NCBI RefSeq assembly: GCF_028610675.1
Contig: NZ_JAQQWS010000004.1
Location: 1-64,000, forward strand
DNA from: Alkalihalobacillus pseudalcaliphilus
GTDB lineage: Bacteria; Bacillota; Bacilli; Bacillales; Bacillaceae_D
Direction of reading: 5' to 3'
Length of the DNA: 64,000 nucleotides
Made by a program: the position numbers and the translations under genes. The number at the start of each line of letters is the position of its first letter. Position 1 is the stretch's first letter. Of this stretch, positions 26,375-35,691 are shown in pieces. The notes below the pieces were generated by a model that saw only the letters and a program-made list of their open reading frames with translations, searched no databases and was not told the DNA's origin.

Positions 26375-26703
26375 TAGTGCTCACCGCCAACAATCCATAA
26401 GATAATAACCGTACCTGCTTGAGCACCACCAAAGGCAGTGAATAACATCATAAATGTTCTGAATATATCTTCATGTAATCCTGCAAAGAGACCGCGTTCA
26501 ATGCTTGTAATGGCATCAAATGAACCACCAATTGCTGCAACGATCGCCCATATTTTTAAAGAACTAGCCAGGTTTTTCATCTCATCTAATGGCGCCTTTC
26601 CTACTAAAAAAGCTCCAAGACTGCCAATGATAGCACCACCAATAATGACTCCAAAAGCGACAAAGAAAACATCAACAAGGGTTGAAAGTAATTCACGAGT
26701 CAT
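26374..26703 (-). CDS. ytrH: Sporulation membrane protein YtrH
   Basis: The 109-residue protein has three to four hydrophobic, glycine-rich segments (about 8-32, 47-65 and 82-105) and matches the YtrH family, co-expressed with YtrI in the sporulating mother cell. The start at 26703 follows GGAAGG; an ATG nine bases upstream overlaps that site. A sigma-E type promoter lies about 45 bases upstream. It is divergent from dnaE, as in B. subtilis. Confidence 0.92.
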   Translation of the reverse strand: MTRELLSTLVDVFFVAFGVIIGGAIIGSLGAFLVGKAPLDEMKNLASSLKIWAIVAAIGGSFDAITSIERGLFAGLHEDIFRTFMMLFTAFGGAQAGTVIILWIVGGEH

Positions 26704-26745
26704 AATTCTCATCCTTCCAAAACATCTAAATAGCTTGTTTCTATC

Positions 26746-26775
26746 AATATATGGTCAGGGAGTGGACAAATATGC
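26746..26775 (-). promoter_or_regulatory. Sigma-E type promoter of ytrH-ytrI
   Basis: On the minus strand GCATATT (26769-26775), a 15-base spacer and CATATATT (26746-26753) match the sigma-E consensus KMATATT-N14/15-CATACAMT at all but two -10 positions. Confidence 0.7.
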
Positions 26776-26782
26776 AAAGACT

Positions 26783-26811
26783 TTTTCATTACCCGAAAAA
26801 AGGATTATAAT
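26783..26811 (+). promoter_or_regulatory. Promoter of dnaE
   Basis: TTTTCA at 26783-26788, a 17-base spacer and TATAAT at 26806-26811, about 90 bases before dnaE. Confidence 0.6.
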
Positions 26812-26871
26812 AGACCTGCGAAATAAACGTATTTGAATAAGACCATCCGTAGTAATGAATCGCCCATAACT

Positions 26872-26887
26872 AACTTTCATAATAAAA
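26872..26887 (+). repeat. Repeat-family end motif before dnaE
   Basis: CGCCCATAACTAACTTTCAT followed by AATAAAAG resembles the 3' end of the dispersed repeat (CCCATATAACTTTCATACAAAA). It runs into the AGAGGAGG ribosome binding site of dnaE. Confidence 0.5.
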
Positions 26888-26902
26888 GAGAGGAGGATTT
26901 AC

Positions 26903-29900
26903 ATGCAGCTACTTCATACAAATGTTTATAGCGAATACAGTTTAATGCAGTCAACGAACCGAATGAACGAATTAGTAAAACGTGCTAAGCAATTAGGTTA
27001 TGAAGCAATTGCATTAACTGACCATCATCACATGTATGGTGTAATCCCATTCTATCAAGCTTGTCTCAAGCAAAATATACAACCAATTATCGGTCTGGAA
27101 ATTACCGTAAAATCTAATGACCAAGCGATTCCTTTTCTTTTAAGACTATTGGCCAAATCGTTTAAAGGTTACCAATCATTAGTCAAGCTCGCGACAATCT
27201 TAGGATTAAAAGATAAAAAAGACAGTTACATAATGATGCCTGACCTGTACCGCTATGTGGAGGAATGTTTTGTGATTATCCCGTATTATGATGGGCCTCT
27301 TGGTTCATTGCATGAAAACGAAGACCGTCATGTAGCTGTGCAATGGCTCAAGACGAATTTACCTTCATCTTTTATACAAGAAGAAAACATTTTATTAGAG
27401 ATCAGTGGGCAGACCGAACAAGATCGGCTTCTGCACGAGCGAATCATCTCGTTGGAGCAACTAGGGAAGTGGCGAGCTATAGTGGGATGGCCTGTACGAT
27501 TTTTACACCAAGATGACGTATCAGGAGCGATTGTACTAAAAGGGATTGATGCGGGCACACCTTTCCAGCGCATTGAAACTCCTCGTTATTTCAAGCACGC
27601 CTACTTACCGGAGCTTGATCAGTTTCATCAACAAGTCCCATACTTAGCAGCTTATGAAGTAATGGCGGAAGTTATTTCACAATGCCAGATTCATTTGCCA
27701 TTAGAAGAAACGAAAATGCCTAAATATCCATTAAAGGAAGACGAAGCTCCACACACCTTTTTAACTCAGCTTTGTGAAGAAGGCTTGAAAAAGAGGTATA
27801 TAAACCCTTCAGTTGAAGCAAATGAGAGATTAGCTTATGAATTATCTGTCATCCATAAGATGGGCTTTACTGATTATTTTCTAGTTGTTTGGGATTTTAT
27901 TCGTTATGCGAAAGAGCAAGGCATTATGGTCGGTCCGGGTCGAGGATCAGCAGCAAGTTCGATTGTTGCTTATACGCTCTCTATTACAGAGATAGACCCG
28001 TTAAAGTATGAGTTATTATTTGAACGGTTTTTAAATCCGCAAAGACAATCATTTCCCGATATTGATGTCGACTTTCCTGATCACCGCCGGGATGAAGTGA
28101 TTGAATATGTACAAAAAAAATACGGCAAAAACCATGTAGCTCAAATTTTGACATTTGGTACGTTTGCAGCTAGGGCAGCTCTACGTGATGTTGGAAAAGT
28201 GTTAGGTATTCATGCTTTTGAAATCGATCGAGCAGCCAAAATGGTTCCTTCCCGACCAGGTATTACAATAACGAAGGCACTTGAACAATCAACGGATTTA
28301 CACGATTTGTTCCAGCAATCCGACAAACATAAACAGTGGTTATATTTAGTTGAGAAGATTGAAGGCTTGCCAAGACATACTTCAACCCACGCTGCAGGAG
28401 TTATTATTAGCCAACAAAGATTAACCGAACTGATTCCCTTACAAGCGGGGCAACAAGATATCTATTTAGCTCAAGCAACCATGAATGTGTTAGAAGAGAG
28501 TGGTTTTGTTAAATTCGACTTTTTAGGGTTACGTAATTTAACGATGTTAGAACGAATTGTGAAGGCTATTAAAGTTTTTGAAGGTAAGAACATTGATTTA
28601 TTACAATTACCATTAGATGATACAGACGTTTTTAAAGGGCTAGCAGCAGGGAAGACGACAGGTGTTTTCCAATTAGAATCAGATGGAATGAGACAAGTTC
28701 TTACACAGCTTCAGCCAAATCGCTTCGAGGATATCGTTGCAGTTAATGCCTTATATCGGCCTGGTCCGATGGATTTTATTCCAACTTATATTAAGGGAAA
28801 GCATCACCCCAATGAAAAAATCGACTATCTTCATCCTGACTTAGAACCGATATTAGCTCCAACATATGGGGTTATTGTTTATCAGGAGCAGATTATTCAA
28901 ATTGCCGTACAGCTGGCCGGTTACAGCTACGCAGAGGCCGATATTTTAAGAAGGGCCATTAGCAAAAAGAAAAAAGAGACGATGCTTGCTGAAAAGCAAC
29001 ACTTTATTGAAGGTGCGTTGGAGTCGGGCTATGAGGTTCAGGTGGCCAAAGCAATCTTTGATTTAATTGAACGCTTTGCCAATTACGGATTTCCAAAAAG
29101 TCACGCAGTCGCCTATAGTATGATAAGTTACCAGCTTAGTTATTTAAAAGTTCACTATCGATCTGCTTTTTATGCTGCTTTATTTTCCGGTTCTACCCAT
29201 CATAAGGAGAAATTAGCCGAATATATTCAAGAGGCCAAAAGAGAGGGTGTTGAGATTTACCCACCTTCTTTAAAAAAGGGCTCTGTTCTCTTTTCGCTTG
29301 AGAAAGCAGGAATTCGAATTGGCTTACTATCGATTGAACATGTTGGTTATCAAGCGGCCAAGTATCTGGTTGAGCTTGATGACAAATCAAATATTCGAGA
29401 TTTATTTGATTTAGTCGTAAAAGTTGACCATAAAATAATCAATAAAAAAGTTGTCGAGGGTCTCATAAAAACGGGAGCTCTAGATGAGTTTCAAAAAGAT
29501 CGTGCCATCTTATTAGCGAATGTGGATCATGCTTTTGATTATGGAAGTAAGGTGCAAGATTTTGAAGCGGAAATGGAAGGTTTATTTACCTTATCACTTG
29601 AAAAACCAGACTACTTCATGCAGGAACCACTTACACCTATAGAGAAATTAGAATATGAGCAAGAGGCATTAGGATTTTATTTATCTGGACACCCTGTTCT
29701 CCAATATGAAGAGCATTTTCACCATTATCGCCGTCTCACCATTGAAGAGATGAAAAAGGCTAGTAATTCGGTATGTAGGCTTGCCGTACTCATCATGAGT
29801 GTTAAGCAAATAAAAACAAAAAAAGGAGAACCTATGGCATTTGTAGAGGTAAGTGATGAATCTAACCAAATTTCTGCTGTTGTTTTTCCTTCTATTTGGA

Positions 29901-30028
29901 AGCAACATTATGAATTGATTCAACCAGGTAATTTAATATTTGTTGAGGGTAAGCGTGATCAATCAAGGCAAAATGAGCAGTTCATTATGAACAAGGTAAT
30001 GATGCTTGAAAGTTTACAGAAATCTTGA
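26903..30028 (+). CDS. dnaE: DNA polymerase III alpha subunit DnaE
   Basis: This is the error-prone-type replicative polymerase that in Bacillus extends RNA primers on the lagging strand beside PolC. An N-terminal PHP domain (about 1-210, ALTDHHHMYGVIPF) is followed by the palm with the catalytic aspartates in PDIDVDFPDHRR (about 386-397), the fingers and beta-binding region, and a C-terminal OB-fold (about 950-1035). At 1041 residues it is somewhat shorter than B. subtilis DnaE. AGAGGAGG precedes the ATG. It is divergent from ytrH and followed by the malic enzyme. Confidence 0.96.
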   Translation: MQLLHTNVYSEYSLMQSTNRMNELVKRAKQLGYEAIALTDHHHMYGVIPFYQACLKQNIQPIIGLEITVKSNDQAIPFLLRLLAKSFKGYQSLVKLATILGLKDKKDSYIMMPDLYRYVEECFVIIPYYDGPLGSLHENEDRHVAVQWLKTNLPSSFIQEENILLEISGQTEQDRLLHERIISLEQLGKWRAIVGWPVRFLHQDDVSGAIVLKGIDAGTPFQRIETPRYFKHAYLPELDQFHQQVPYLAAYEVMAEVISQCQIHLPLEETKMPKYPLKEDEAPHTFLTQLCEEGLKKRYINPSVEANERLAYELSVIHKMGFTDYFLVVWDFIRYAKEQGIMVGPGRGSAASSIVAYTLSITEIDPLKYELLFERFLNPQRQSFPDIDVDFPDHRRDEVIEYVQKKYGKNHVAQILTFGTFAARAALRDVGKVLGIHAFEIDRAAKMVPSRPGITITKALEQSTDLHDLFQQSDKHKQWLYLVEKIEGLPRHTSTHAAGVIISQQRLTELIPLQAGQQDIYLAQATMNVLEESGFVKFDFLGLRNLTMLERIVKAIKVFEGKNIDLLQLPLDDTDVFKGLAAGKTTGVFQLESDGMRQVLTQLQPNRFEDIVAVNALYRPGPMDFIPTYIKGKHHPNEKIDYLHPDLEPILAPTYGVIVYQEQIIQIAVQLAGYSYAEADILRRAISKKKKETMLAEKQHFIEGALESGYEVQVAKAIFDLIERFANYGFPKSHAVAYSMISYQLSYLKVHYRSAFYAALFSGSTHHKEKLAEYIQEAKREGVEIYPPSLKKGSVLFSLEKAGIRIGLLSIEHVGYQAAKYLVELDDKSNIRDLFDLVVKVDHKIINKKVVEGLIKTGALDEFQKDRAILLANVDHAFDYGSKVQDFEAEMEGLFTLSLEKPDYFMQEPLTPIEKLEYEQEALGFYLSGHPVLQYEEHFHHYRRLTIEEMKKASNSVCRLAVLIMSVKQIKTKKGEPMAFVEVSDESNQISAVVFPSIWKQHYELIQPGNLIFVEGKRDQSRQNEQFIMNKVMMLESLQKS

Positions 30029-30042
30029 ATGGAATAAAAAAA

Positions 30043-30176
30043 TTGATCCTCGATGAGGAAGTCTTATAATTGCGTCATGAAAGGATTTCTTTTATTGAGA
30101 AACCATTTTTGTTCATTAAAAAACCACCTGCTTTAAGAAGAAGGGGTTGGCTAATTACTATACAATCATTTATAAT
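30043..30176 (+). promoter_or_regulatory. Two candidate promoters of the malic enzyme gene
   Basis: P1: TTGATC 30043-30048, 16 bases, TATAAT 30065-30070. P2: TTGGCT 30147-30152, 18 bases, TATAAT 30171-30176. P2 would start transcription near 30183, just before the palindrome at 30190-30200. Confidence 0.5.
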
Positions 30177-30189
30177 GATTATGTTTTAG

Positions 30190-30200
30190 TGGTCAGACCA
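30190..30200. promoter_or_regulatory. Candidate operator for the FadR-type regulator
   Basis: TGGTCAGACCA is a perfect 11-bp palindrome of the TGGT-N3-ACCA kind bound by FadR-subfamily GntR proteins such as PdhR and LldR. It lies just after promoter P2 and upstream of a pair that encodes malic enzyme and such a regulator. Autoregulation is inferred. Confidence 0.6.
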
Positions 30201-30258
30201 GTGCGGAAGTTCCATCAAATGGTACAAAATGCAGGAGAAAATAAGGAGAGTGACCGTT

Positions 30259-31503
30259 GTGTCCACATTAAAAGAAGAAGCATTACACATACACCGTATT
30301 AATCAGGGGAAACTCGAATCGAAATCCAAAGTTCCAGTTAAGAATGCCAATGATTTAAGCTTAGCGTATTCTCCTGGGGTGGCTGAGCCATGTAAAGAAA
30401 TATTTGAAGACGTTGAATCTGTTTATGAATATACAATGAAAGGTAATATGGTTGCCGTTGTAAGTAATGGTACGGCCGTATTAGGTTTGGGTAATATTGG
30501 ACCAGAAGCATCTTTACCTGTTATGGAAGGGAAGGCTGTGTTATTTAAGTCTTTTGCTGGGGTTGATGCATTTCCGATTTGCTTACGTTCAACGGATGTT
30601 GATCAGATCGTTGAAACCGTCAAATTATTAGAACCAACTTTTGGTGGTGTTAACCTTGAGGATATCGCTGCACCAAGTTGTTTTATTATTGAAGAACGTT
30701 TAAAGAAAGAAGCGAATATTCCTGTGTTTCATGATGACCAACACGGAACAGCGATTGTGACACTTGCCGGATTAATCAATGCTTTAAAGATTACAGGTAA
30801 GAAAATGTCGGAAATTAAGGTTGTTGCTAATGGCGCGGGTGCTGCAGGTATTGCTATTATAAAATTATTACGTAATATGGGCGTCCGAGATATTATTATG
30901 TGTGATTCAAAAGGTGCTATTTTTGAAAATCGACCTTATGGTATGAACGATGTTAAAGCAGAAGTTGCCAAATATACGAACATGAATCAAAAAGAAGGCT
31001 CTTTGGGTGATGTAATAGAAGGTGCTGATGTATTCATTGGTGTTTCAGTTGCTGGTGCATTAACAAAAGAAATGATTGAAACGATGAATGCTGATCCGAT
31101 TATATTTGCGATGGCTAATCCAGACCCTGAGATTATGCCAGCTGACGCAAAAGCAGCAGGTGCAAGCGTGATTGGCACAGGGCGTTCCGATTTTCCTAAT
31201 CAGGTAAACAATGTCCTTGCTTTCCCTGGAATTTTCCGTGGTGCCTTAGATGTTCGTGCCACACATATTAATGAAGAGATGAAGGTAGCGGCTGTTCATG
31301 CGATTGCTGAACTAGTTACTGACGCTGAATTATCGACTGATTATGTTATCCCGGCACCATTTGATCCACGAGTGGCACCAGCTGTGGCAGCGGCAGTTGC
31401 GAAGGCTGCAATGGAAACAGGTGTTGCGAGGAAAAAGTTGGACCCAGCTGCAGTGGCTGAAAAAACAAGAAAATTAGCGATCATTGGGAATGACGATCAA
31501 TAA
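30259..31503 (+). CDS. ytsJ: NAD(P)-dependent malic enzyme
   Basis: It decarboxylates malate to pyruvate, linking the TCA cycle with glycolysis and supplying NADPH. The bacterial short-type malic enzyme has SLAYSPGVAEPCKEI (about 35-49), VFHDDQHGTAIVTLAGL (about 155-171) and the Rossmann segment VVANGAGAAGIAI (about 187-199). The GTG at 30259 follows AAGGAG by about ten bases and gives the family N-terminus; a longer frame begins at 30229. Its place after dnaE is that of B. subtilis ytsJ. The regulator gene follows after 17 bases. Confidence 0.94.
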   Translation: MSTLKEEALHIHRINQGKLESKSKVPVKNANDLSLAYSPGVAEPCKEIFEDVESVYEYTMKGNMVAVVSNGTAVLGLGNIGPEASLPVMEGKAVLFKSFAGVDAFPICLRSTDVDQIVETVKLLEPTFGGVNLEDIAAPSCFIIEERLKKEANIPVFHDDQHGTAIVTLAGLINALKITGKKMSEIKVVANGAGAAGIAIIKLLRNMGVRDIIMCDSKGAIFENRPYGMNDVKAEVAKYTNMNQKEGSLGDVIEGADVFIGVSVAGALTKEMIETMNADPIIFAMANPDPEIMPADAKAAGASVIGTGRSDFPNQVNNVLAFPGIFRGALDVRATHINEEMKVAAVHAIAELVTDAELSTDYVIPAPFDPRVAPAVAAAVAKAAMETGVARKKLDPAAVAEKTRKLAIIGNDDQ

Positions 31504-31520
31504 ATGCAACGGAGACGTGA

Positions 31521-32177
31521 GTGGAAATGACGAACCAACCATCTAAACGCTTTATTGATGTGATCGAGCAGCTTCATCAGTTCATTTTAGATGAAGGTAT
31601 AAGTAGTGGCGATAAGCTGCCATCTGAACGAGTGCTCAGTGAACGTTTAGGTGTTGGTCGTTCTTCTGTTCGTGAAGCCTTAAGAGCACTTGAACTTCTT
31701 GATTTAATTGAAACGAAACGAGGTGAGGGGACTTTCCTGAGTGCATCTGGAAGTCACCGCCTCGTTGATATTATATTGCTATATATGTTAAAAGATGACC
31801 AAGCTAGACAGGATTTGGGTGAGACGCGATTATTAATTGAATTAGATGCGGTTCGCTTAGCGGTGGATCGAATCTCTGAAGCTGATTTTTTCAAGTTAGA
31901 AGACATTTATCAACAGCAGTTCAAGAACCCCCATGAGACTGATTTGGATCATCATTTTCATAAGATTTTAGTTACAGCCTCTAATAATAAACTATTAATT
32001 AATATATGGAATTCTTTAGTGGATTTTCATCAAGCGTCTTTTTTTACAGGAAATTTAGTAGCAGATCCTAAAAAAAAGCTCGAAGATCATCGAATGATAT
32101 TGACTTTATTACGTGAAAAGAACAAAAGTAATCTCCTTTCCTTACTAGAAGAACACTTAAAAAAAGACCATTTCTAA
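31521..32177 (+). CDS. GntR/FadR subfamily transcriptional regulator
   Basis: A winged-helix GntR domain (about 8-72, LPSERVLSERLGVGRSSVREALRAL) is followed by an all-helical FCD/FadR ligand-binding domain (about 90-215), in which metal-binding His residues are visible (LDHHFHKIL, about 139-147). Such proteins usually sense organic acids. GGAG lies seven bases before the GTG; an ATG six bases later is possible. The pairing with malic enzyme and the palindrome upstream suggest it controls that operon, perhaps in response to malate or a related acid. Confidence 0.88.
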   Translation: MEMTNQPSKRFIDVIEQLHQFILDEGISSGDKLPSERVLSERLGVGRSSVREALRALELLDLIETKRGEGTFLSASGSHRLVDIILLYMLKDDQARQDLGETRLLIELDAVRLAVDRISEADFFKLEDIYQQQFKNPHETDLDHHFHKILVTASNNKLLINIWNSLVDFHQASFFTGNLVADPKKKLEDHRMILTLLREKNKSNLLSLLEEHLKKDHF

Positions 32178-32296
32178 GAGTTAGTCACATCATATTTATT
32201 AAATAAAGCATGTTTTATATAGCTTGACCATATGATAGATTAAGAATTTCTGAAAGAGTTGGCGATATAAAAATGGTTAACGAATGAGGTGCAGCC

Positions 32297-33151
32297 ATGA
32301 ATATTAAAGGACTATTTACCAAAAAGAAACGCTATGCCACAATTCCATCTGAGCGAGCGAAACAAGAAGTTCCAGAAGGCTTAATGACAAAATGTCCTTC
32401 GTGTCGAACAATTATGTATACAAAGGAATTAAAAAAGAACTTACTTGTTTGTGCCTCTTGTGGACATCACCACCGCATGAGTGGTTATGAGCGATTGGAA
32501 AGTATATTCGATGAAGGTATATTTAAAGAGTTTGATCGTGGAATTACAAGTGTGAATCCACTGCAATTCCCTGATTATGAGAAGAAACTTGAAGCGGTTC
32601 AGAAAAAGACAGGCTTACAAGAAGGGGTTGTATCTGCTGAGGGATTAATCTGCGGATATCCAGCTATTGTAGCCGTAATGGATGCTAGATTTATTATGGG
32701 AAGTATGGGTTCAGCTGCCGGTGAGAAGCTAACAAGGGCAATTGAAGCAGCAATCGAACAAAAGAAACCAATCATTATCTTTTCTGCATCTGGTGGTGCG
32801 AGAATGCAAGAAGGTGTTTTGAGTTTAATGCAAATGGCTAAGACAAGTGCCGCTCTCGAGAAGTTAAACCGAGCCGGTGGTTTGTTTGTTTCAGTCATTA
32901 CGCACCCGACAACAGGTGGGGTTTCTGCTAGCTTTGCATCATTAGGTGACTATAATTTTGCTGAACCTAAAGCTTTAATCGGCTTTGCTGGTCGTCGCAT
33001 TATTGAACAAACCATTCGAGAAGAGCTTCCAGAAGACTTCCAAACGGCAGAATTTCTTTTAGAGCATGGTCAATTAGATCAAGTTATTCCTCGTCATAAG
33101 CTAAAAGAGACGTTAGGCACATTATTAGATATACATCAACCACAAGTATAA
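32297..33151 (+). CDS. accD: Acetyl-CoA carboxylase carboxyltransferase subunit beta
   Basis: With AccA it transfers the carboxyl group from biotin to acetyl-CoA, making malonyl-CoA for fatty acid synthesis. The N-terminal zinc ribbon has two Cys pairs (CPSC about 33-36, CASC about 52-55). The crotonase-fold body contains GSMGSAAGEKLTRAIE (about 136-151), SASGGARMQEG (about 163-173) and THPTTGGVSASFA (about 203-215). accA follows 16 bases later with GGAGGTG, a conserved operon. Confidence 0.96.
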   Translation: MNIKGLFTKKKRYATIPSERAKQEVPEGLMTKCPSCRTIMYTKELKKNLLVCASCGHHHRMSGYERLESIFDEGIFKEFDRGITSVNPLQFPDYEKKLEAVQKKTGLQEGVVSAEGLICGYPAIVAVMDARFIMGSMGSAAGEKLTRAIEAAIEQKKPIIIFSASGGARMQEGVLSLMQMAKTSAALEKLNRAGGLFVSVITHPTTGGVSASFASLGDYNFAEPKALIGFAGRRIIEQTIREELPEDFQTAEFLLEHGQLDQVIPRHKLKETLGTLLDIHQPQV

Positions 33152-33167
33152 TGAGGAGGTGCAATGG

Positions 33168-34145
33168 ATGGCGGCAGAATTAAAGTTTGAGAAACCTATT
33201 ATTGAACTTAAAAATAAAATTAATGAGTTACGTACGTTTACAGAAGAAAAGGAAATTGACCTTTCTGATGAAATTATGAAGCTCGAAAAAAGATTACATG
33301 AATTAGAGAAAGAGATTTATGGTAATTTACAGCCATGGGAACGGGTACAAATAGCTCGTCATACCGATCGTCCAACAACGCTCGATTATATCTCAAATAT
33401 TTTTACTGACTTTCTTGAGATGCATGGTGATCGACTGTATGGAGACGACCCTGCTATTGTTGGTGGGATTGCGAAGTTTAAAGGAAAGGCTGTTACCGTT
33501 ATCGGCCAGCAGCGTGGGAAAGATACGAAAGATAATATTTATCGTAATTTTAGCATGCCTCACCCGGAGGGTTATCGTAAGGCTTTACGTTTAATGAAGC
33601 AAGCGGATAAATTTAGGCGTCCTATCATTTGTTTTATTGATACGAAAGGTGCTTACCCTGGGAAAGAAGCAGAGGAACGTGGGCAAAGTGAAGCAATTGC
33701 TAGGAATTTATTAGAGATGGCCGGTTTACGCGTACCTGTCATTTGTATTGTAATCGGTGAAGGTGGTAGTGGTGGTGCTCTAGCATTAGGGGTAGGAAAC
33801 CACATCCACATGTTGGAGAATTCAACGTATTCCGTCATTTCACCTGAGGGTGCGGCTGCCCTTCTTTGGAAGGATGCGAGTCTAGCTCAAAAAGCGGCAG
33901 CAACGATGAAGATTACGGCTCCTGATTTAAAAGAACTAGGAATTATCGATGAGATTATTAGAGAAGTTAAAGGTGGAGCACACCGAAATGTGGAAGAACA
34001 GGCGAAGTTAATCGGTGGAGTTATTGAAAAATCACTACATGAATTATCACTGTTTACCGAGGAACAATTACTTGAAAAACGGTACGAAAAGTTCAAAAAC
34101 ATCGGTGAATTTAATGATAATACCGAAGGAAATAACGTGCATTAA
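33168..34145 (+). CDS. accA: Acetyl-CoA carboxylase carboxyltransferase subunit alpha
   Basis: This is the partner of AccD in the carboxyltransferase. The helical N-terminal region starts MAAELKFEKPIIELKNKI. The catalytic core has PHPEGYRKALRLM (about 131-143), FIDTKGAYPGKEAEERGQ (about 155-172), GEGGSGGALALGVG (about 198-211) and a late YSVISPEGAAALLWKD stretch. The ATG at 33168 is six bases after GGAGGTG and gives the family start; a GTG nine bases upstream overlaps that site. A terminator follows directly. Confidence 0.96.
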   Translation: MAAELKFEKPIIELKNKINELRTFTEEKEIDLSDEIMKLEKRLHELEKEIYGNLQPWERVQIARHTDRPTTLDYISNIFTDFLEMHGDRLYGDDPAIVGGIAKFKGKAVTVIGQQRGKDTKDNIYRNFSMPHPEGYRKALRLMKQADKFRRPIICFIDTKGAYPGKEAEERGQSEAIARNLLEMAGLRVPVICIVIGEGGSGGALALGVGNHIHMLENSTYSVISPEGAAALLWKDASLAQKAAATMKITAPDLKELGIIDEIIREVKGGAHRNVEEQAKLIGGVIEKSLHELSLFTEEQLLEKRYEKFKNIGEFNDNTEGNNVH

Positions 34146-34149
34146 TTGG

Positions 34150-34178
34150 GTACTTTCTATTCTTAGAGAGTACTTTTT
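34150..34178 (+). terminator. Terminator of accDA
   Basis: Stem GTACTTTCT/AGAGAGTAC-type pairing (34150-34173) with TTTTT. Confidence 0.75.
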
Positions 34179-34456
34179 ATTTGTTAAAGGTACACTATAT
34201 TTGGTGGCAAAAACCCGATTATATCAATATTTTAAGAAAATACGGCTTTTGTCATATTTTCTTGCCGATCCTTATTGTATTTATGATCAGGTAGTGGTAT
34301 TTTTAGGGGGAAATTGAGGTATTTCTATTTAATATACTACACTAATAAAATGCTCTCAGAATGTTAAGAAACACTAGAAAAAAGTAACAGGTTTTGAGTG
34401 TTACTAGAGACGGGAAATATAAAAATGAGTTATTTATGTAGTAGGAGGTTATCGCT
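34179..34456 (+). other. Leader region of pfkA
   Basis: It has no gene. AGTAACA/TGTTACT (34383-34389 with 34399-34405) forms a perfect 7-bp hairpin about 50 bases before pfkA. No clear -35/-10 pair was found by eye. AGGAGG lies at 34443-34448. Confidence 0.4.
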
Positions 34457-35416
34457 ATGAAAAGAATAGGGGTATTAACAAGTGGAGGAGATTCTCCAGG
34501 TATGAACGCAGCCATTCGTGCAGTAGTCAGAAAGGCTATCTTTCATGGATTGGAAGTATACGGGGTTAAGTATGGCTATGCGGGATTAATCGCAGGAGAT
34601 ATTCATAAAATGGAGTTAGGCTCTGTTGGTGATATCATTCATCGAGGTGGGACGATGTTATATACCGCTCGATGTGAGGAGTTTAAAACACTTGAGGGTC
34701 AGCTAAAAGGAATAGAACAATTAAAGAAACACGGTATTGATGGTCTTGTCGTTATTGGAGGAGATGGTTCTTTCCAAGGTGCTAAAAAGTTAACAGAGCA
34801 TGGTTTTCCAACGATTGGAGTGCCAGGAACCATTGATAATGATATACCAGGAACTGACTATACGATTGGCTTTGATACGGCTTTAAATACTATTATTGAA
34901 GCGATTGATAAAATTCGTGATACAGCGACTTCACATGAGCGCACGTATGTCATTGAAGTGATGGGAAGACATGCTGGAGACCTTGCTTTATGGGCTGGTT
35001 TAGCTGATGGTGCTGAAACTATTTTAATCCCAGAAGCAGATTATGACATGGATCAAATCGTCAATCGTTTAAAGCGAGGACAAGAGCGAGGTAAAAAACA
35101 CAGTATTATTATCGTTGCTGAAGGTGTTGGCAATGGCTTTAGTTTCGGAAAGAAAATTAGTGATGCGATTAACATGGAAACACGTGTAACTGTATTAGGT
35201 CATATTCAACGAGGTGGTTCGCCAACAGCTTCTGACCGTGTATTAGCCAGTCGATTAGGTGCGATGGCGGTTGATTTATTATTAAAAGGCGAAGCTGGTG
35301 TAGCTGTAGGTATTCAAAAAAACCAACTTGTATATCATAGTATAGAGGAAATCTTAGCACAGAAACATGAAATTGACTTAGATATGTACAAGCTATCACA
35401 GGAACTATCTATTTAA
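34457..35416 (+). CDS. pfkA: ATP-dependent 6-phosphofructokinase
   Basis: It phosphorylates fructose 6-phosphate in glycolysis. The 319 residues show GVLTSGGDSPGMNAAIR (about 5-21), the ATP-binding GGDGSFQGA (about 102-110), the catalytic PGTIDNDIPGTDYTIGFDTA (about 123-142) and GHIQRGGSPTASDRVLA (about 241-257). These are the hallmarks of the allosteric bacterial PfkA. It precedes pyk as in B. subtilis, but a repeat copy of about 200 bp separates the two here. Confidence 0.97.
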   Translation: MKRIGVLTSGGDSPGMNAAIRAVVRKAIFHGLEVYGVKYGYAGLIAGDIHKMELGSVGDIIHRGGTMLYTARCEEFKTLEGQLKGIEQLKKHGIDGLVVIGGDGSFQGAKKLTEHGFPTIGVPGTIDNDIPGTDYTIGFDTALNTIIEAIDKIRDTATSHERTYVIEVMGRHAGDLALWAGLADGAETILIPEADYDMDQIVNRLKRGQERGKKHSIIIVAEGVGNGFSFGKKISDAINMETRVTVLGHIQRGGSPTASDRVLASRLGAMAVDLLLKGEAGVAVGIQKNQLVYHSIEEILAQKHEIDLDMYKLSQELSI

Positions 35417-35460
35417 AAGTAAAGAAAGAGCATCTACCGAAGGGTGTTAATTACTAGCTA

Positions 35461-35662
35461 CATCGAATAAAAGTGTAGTTTTGCTCTTTAACGGGTGGCT
35501 TTTCATGCATAAACGGTTTTGAGGATTCTCACACTTTGCCGTAGCCCCGCCACTTTTTAGGAAAGAGCTTGCAAGAGCTTTCCTAAAAAGATTCAGTGCA
35601 CCGCACAACCAGCCACCACCAACCAAAAAAATGAGTACTACCCATGTAACTTTTATATAAAA
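35461..35662 (+). repeat. Dispersed intergenic repeat, copy C (short form)
   Basis: It has the CTTTAACGGGTGGCTTTTCAT block, GCCGTAGCCCCGCCAC, the TTTTTAGGAAAGAGC hairpin, GTGCACCGCACAACCAGCC and then jumps straight to the terminal ATGAG..CCCATG..AACTTTTATATAAAA. The segment that in copies A, B and D follows CCAACCAAAAA is missing. It ends about 15 bases before the pyk ribosome binding site. Confidence 0.85.
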
Positions 35663-35691
35663 GAGGTTTAAAATTTTTAGGAGGCTATATT

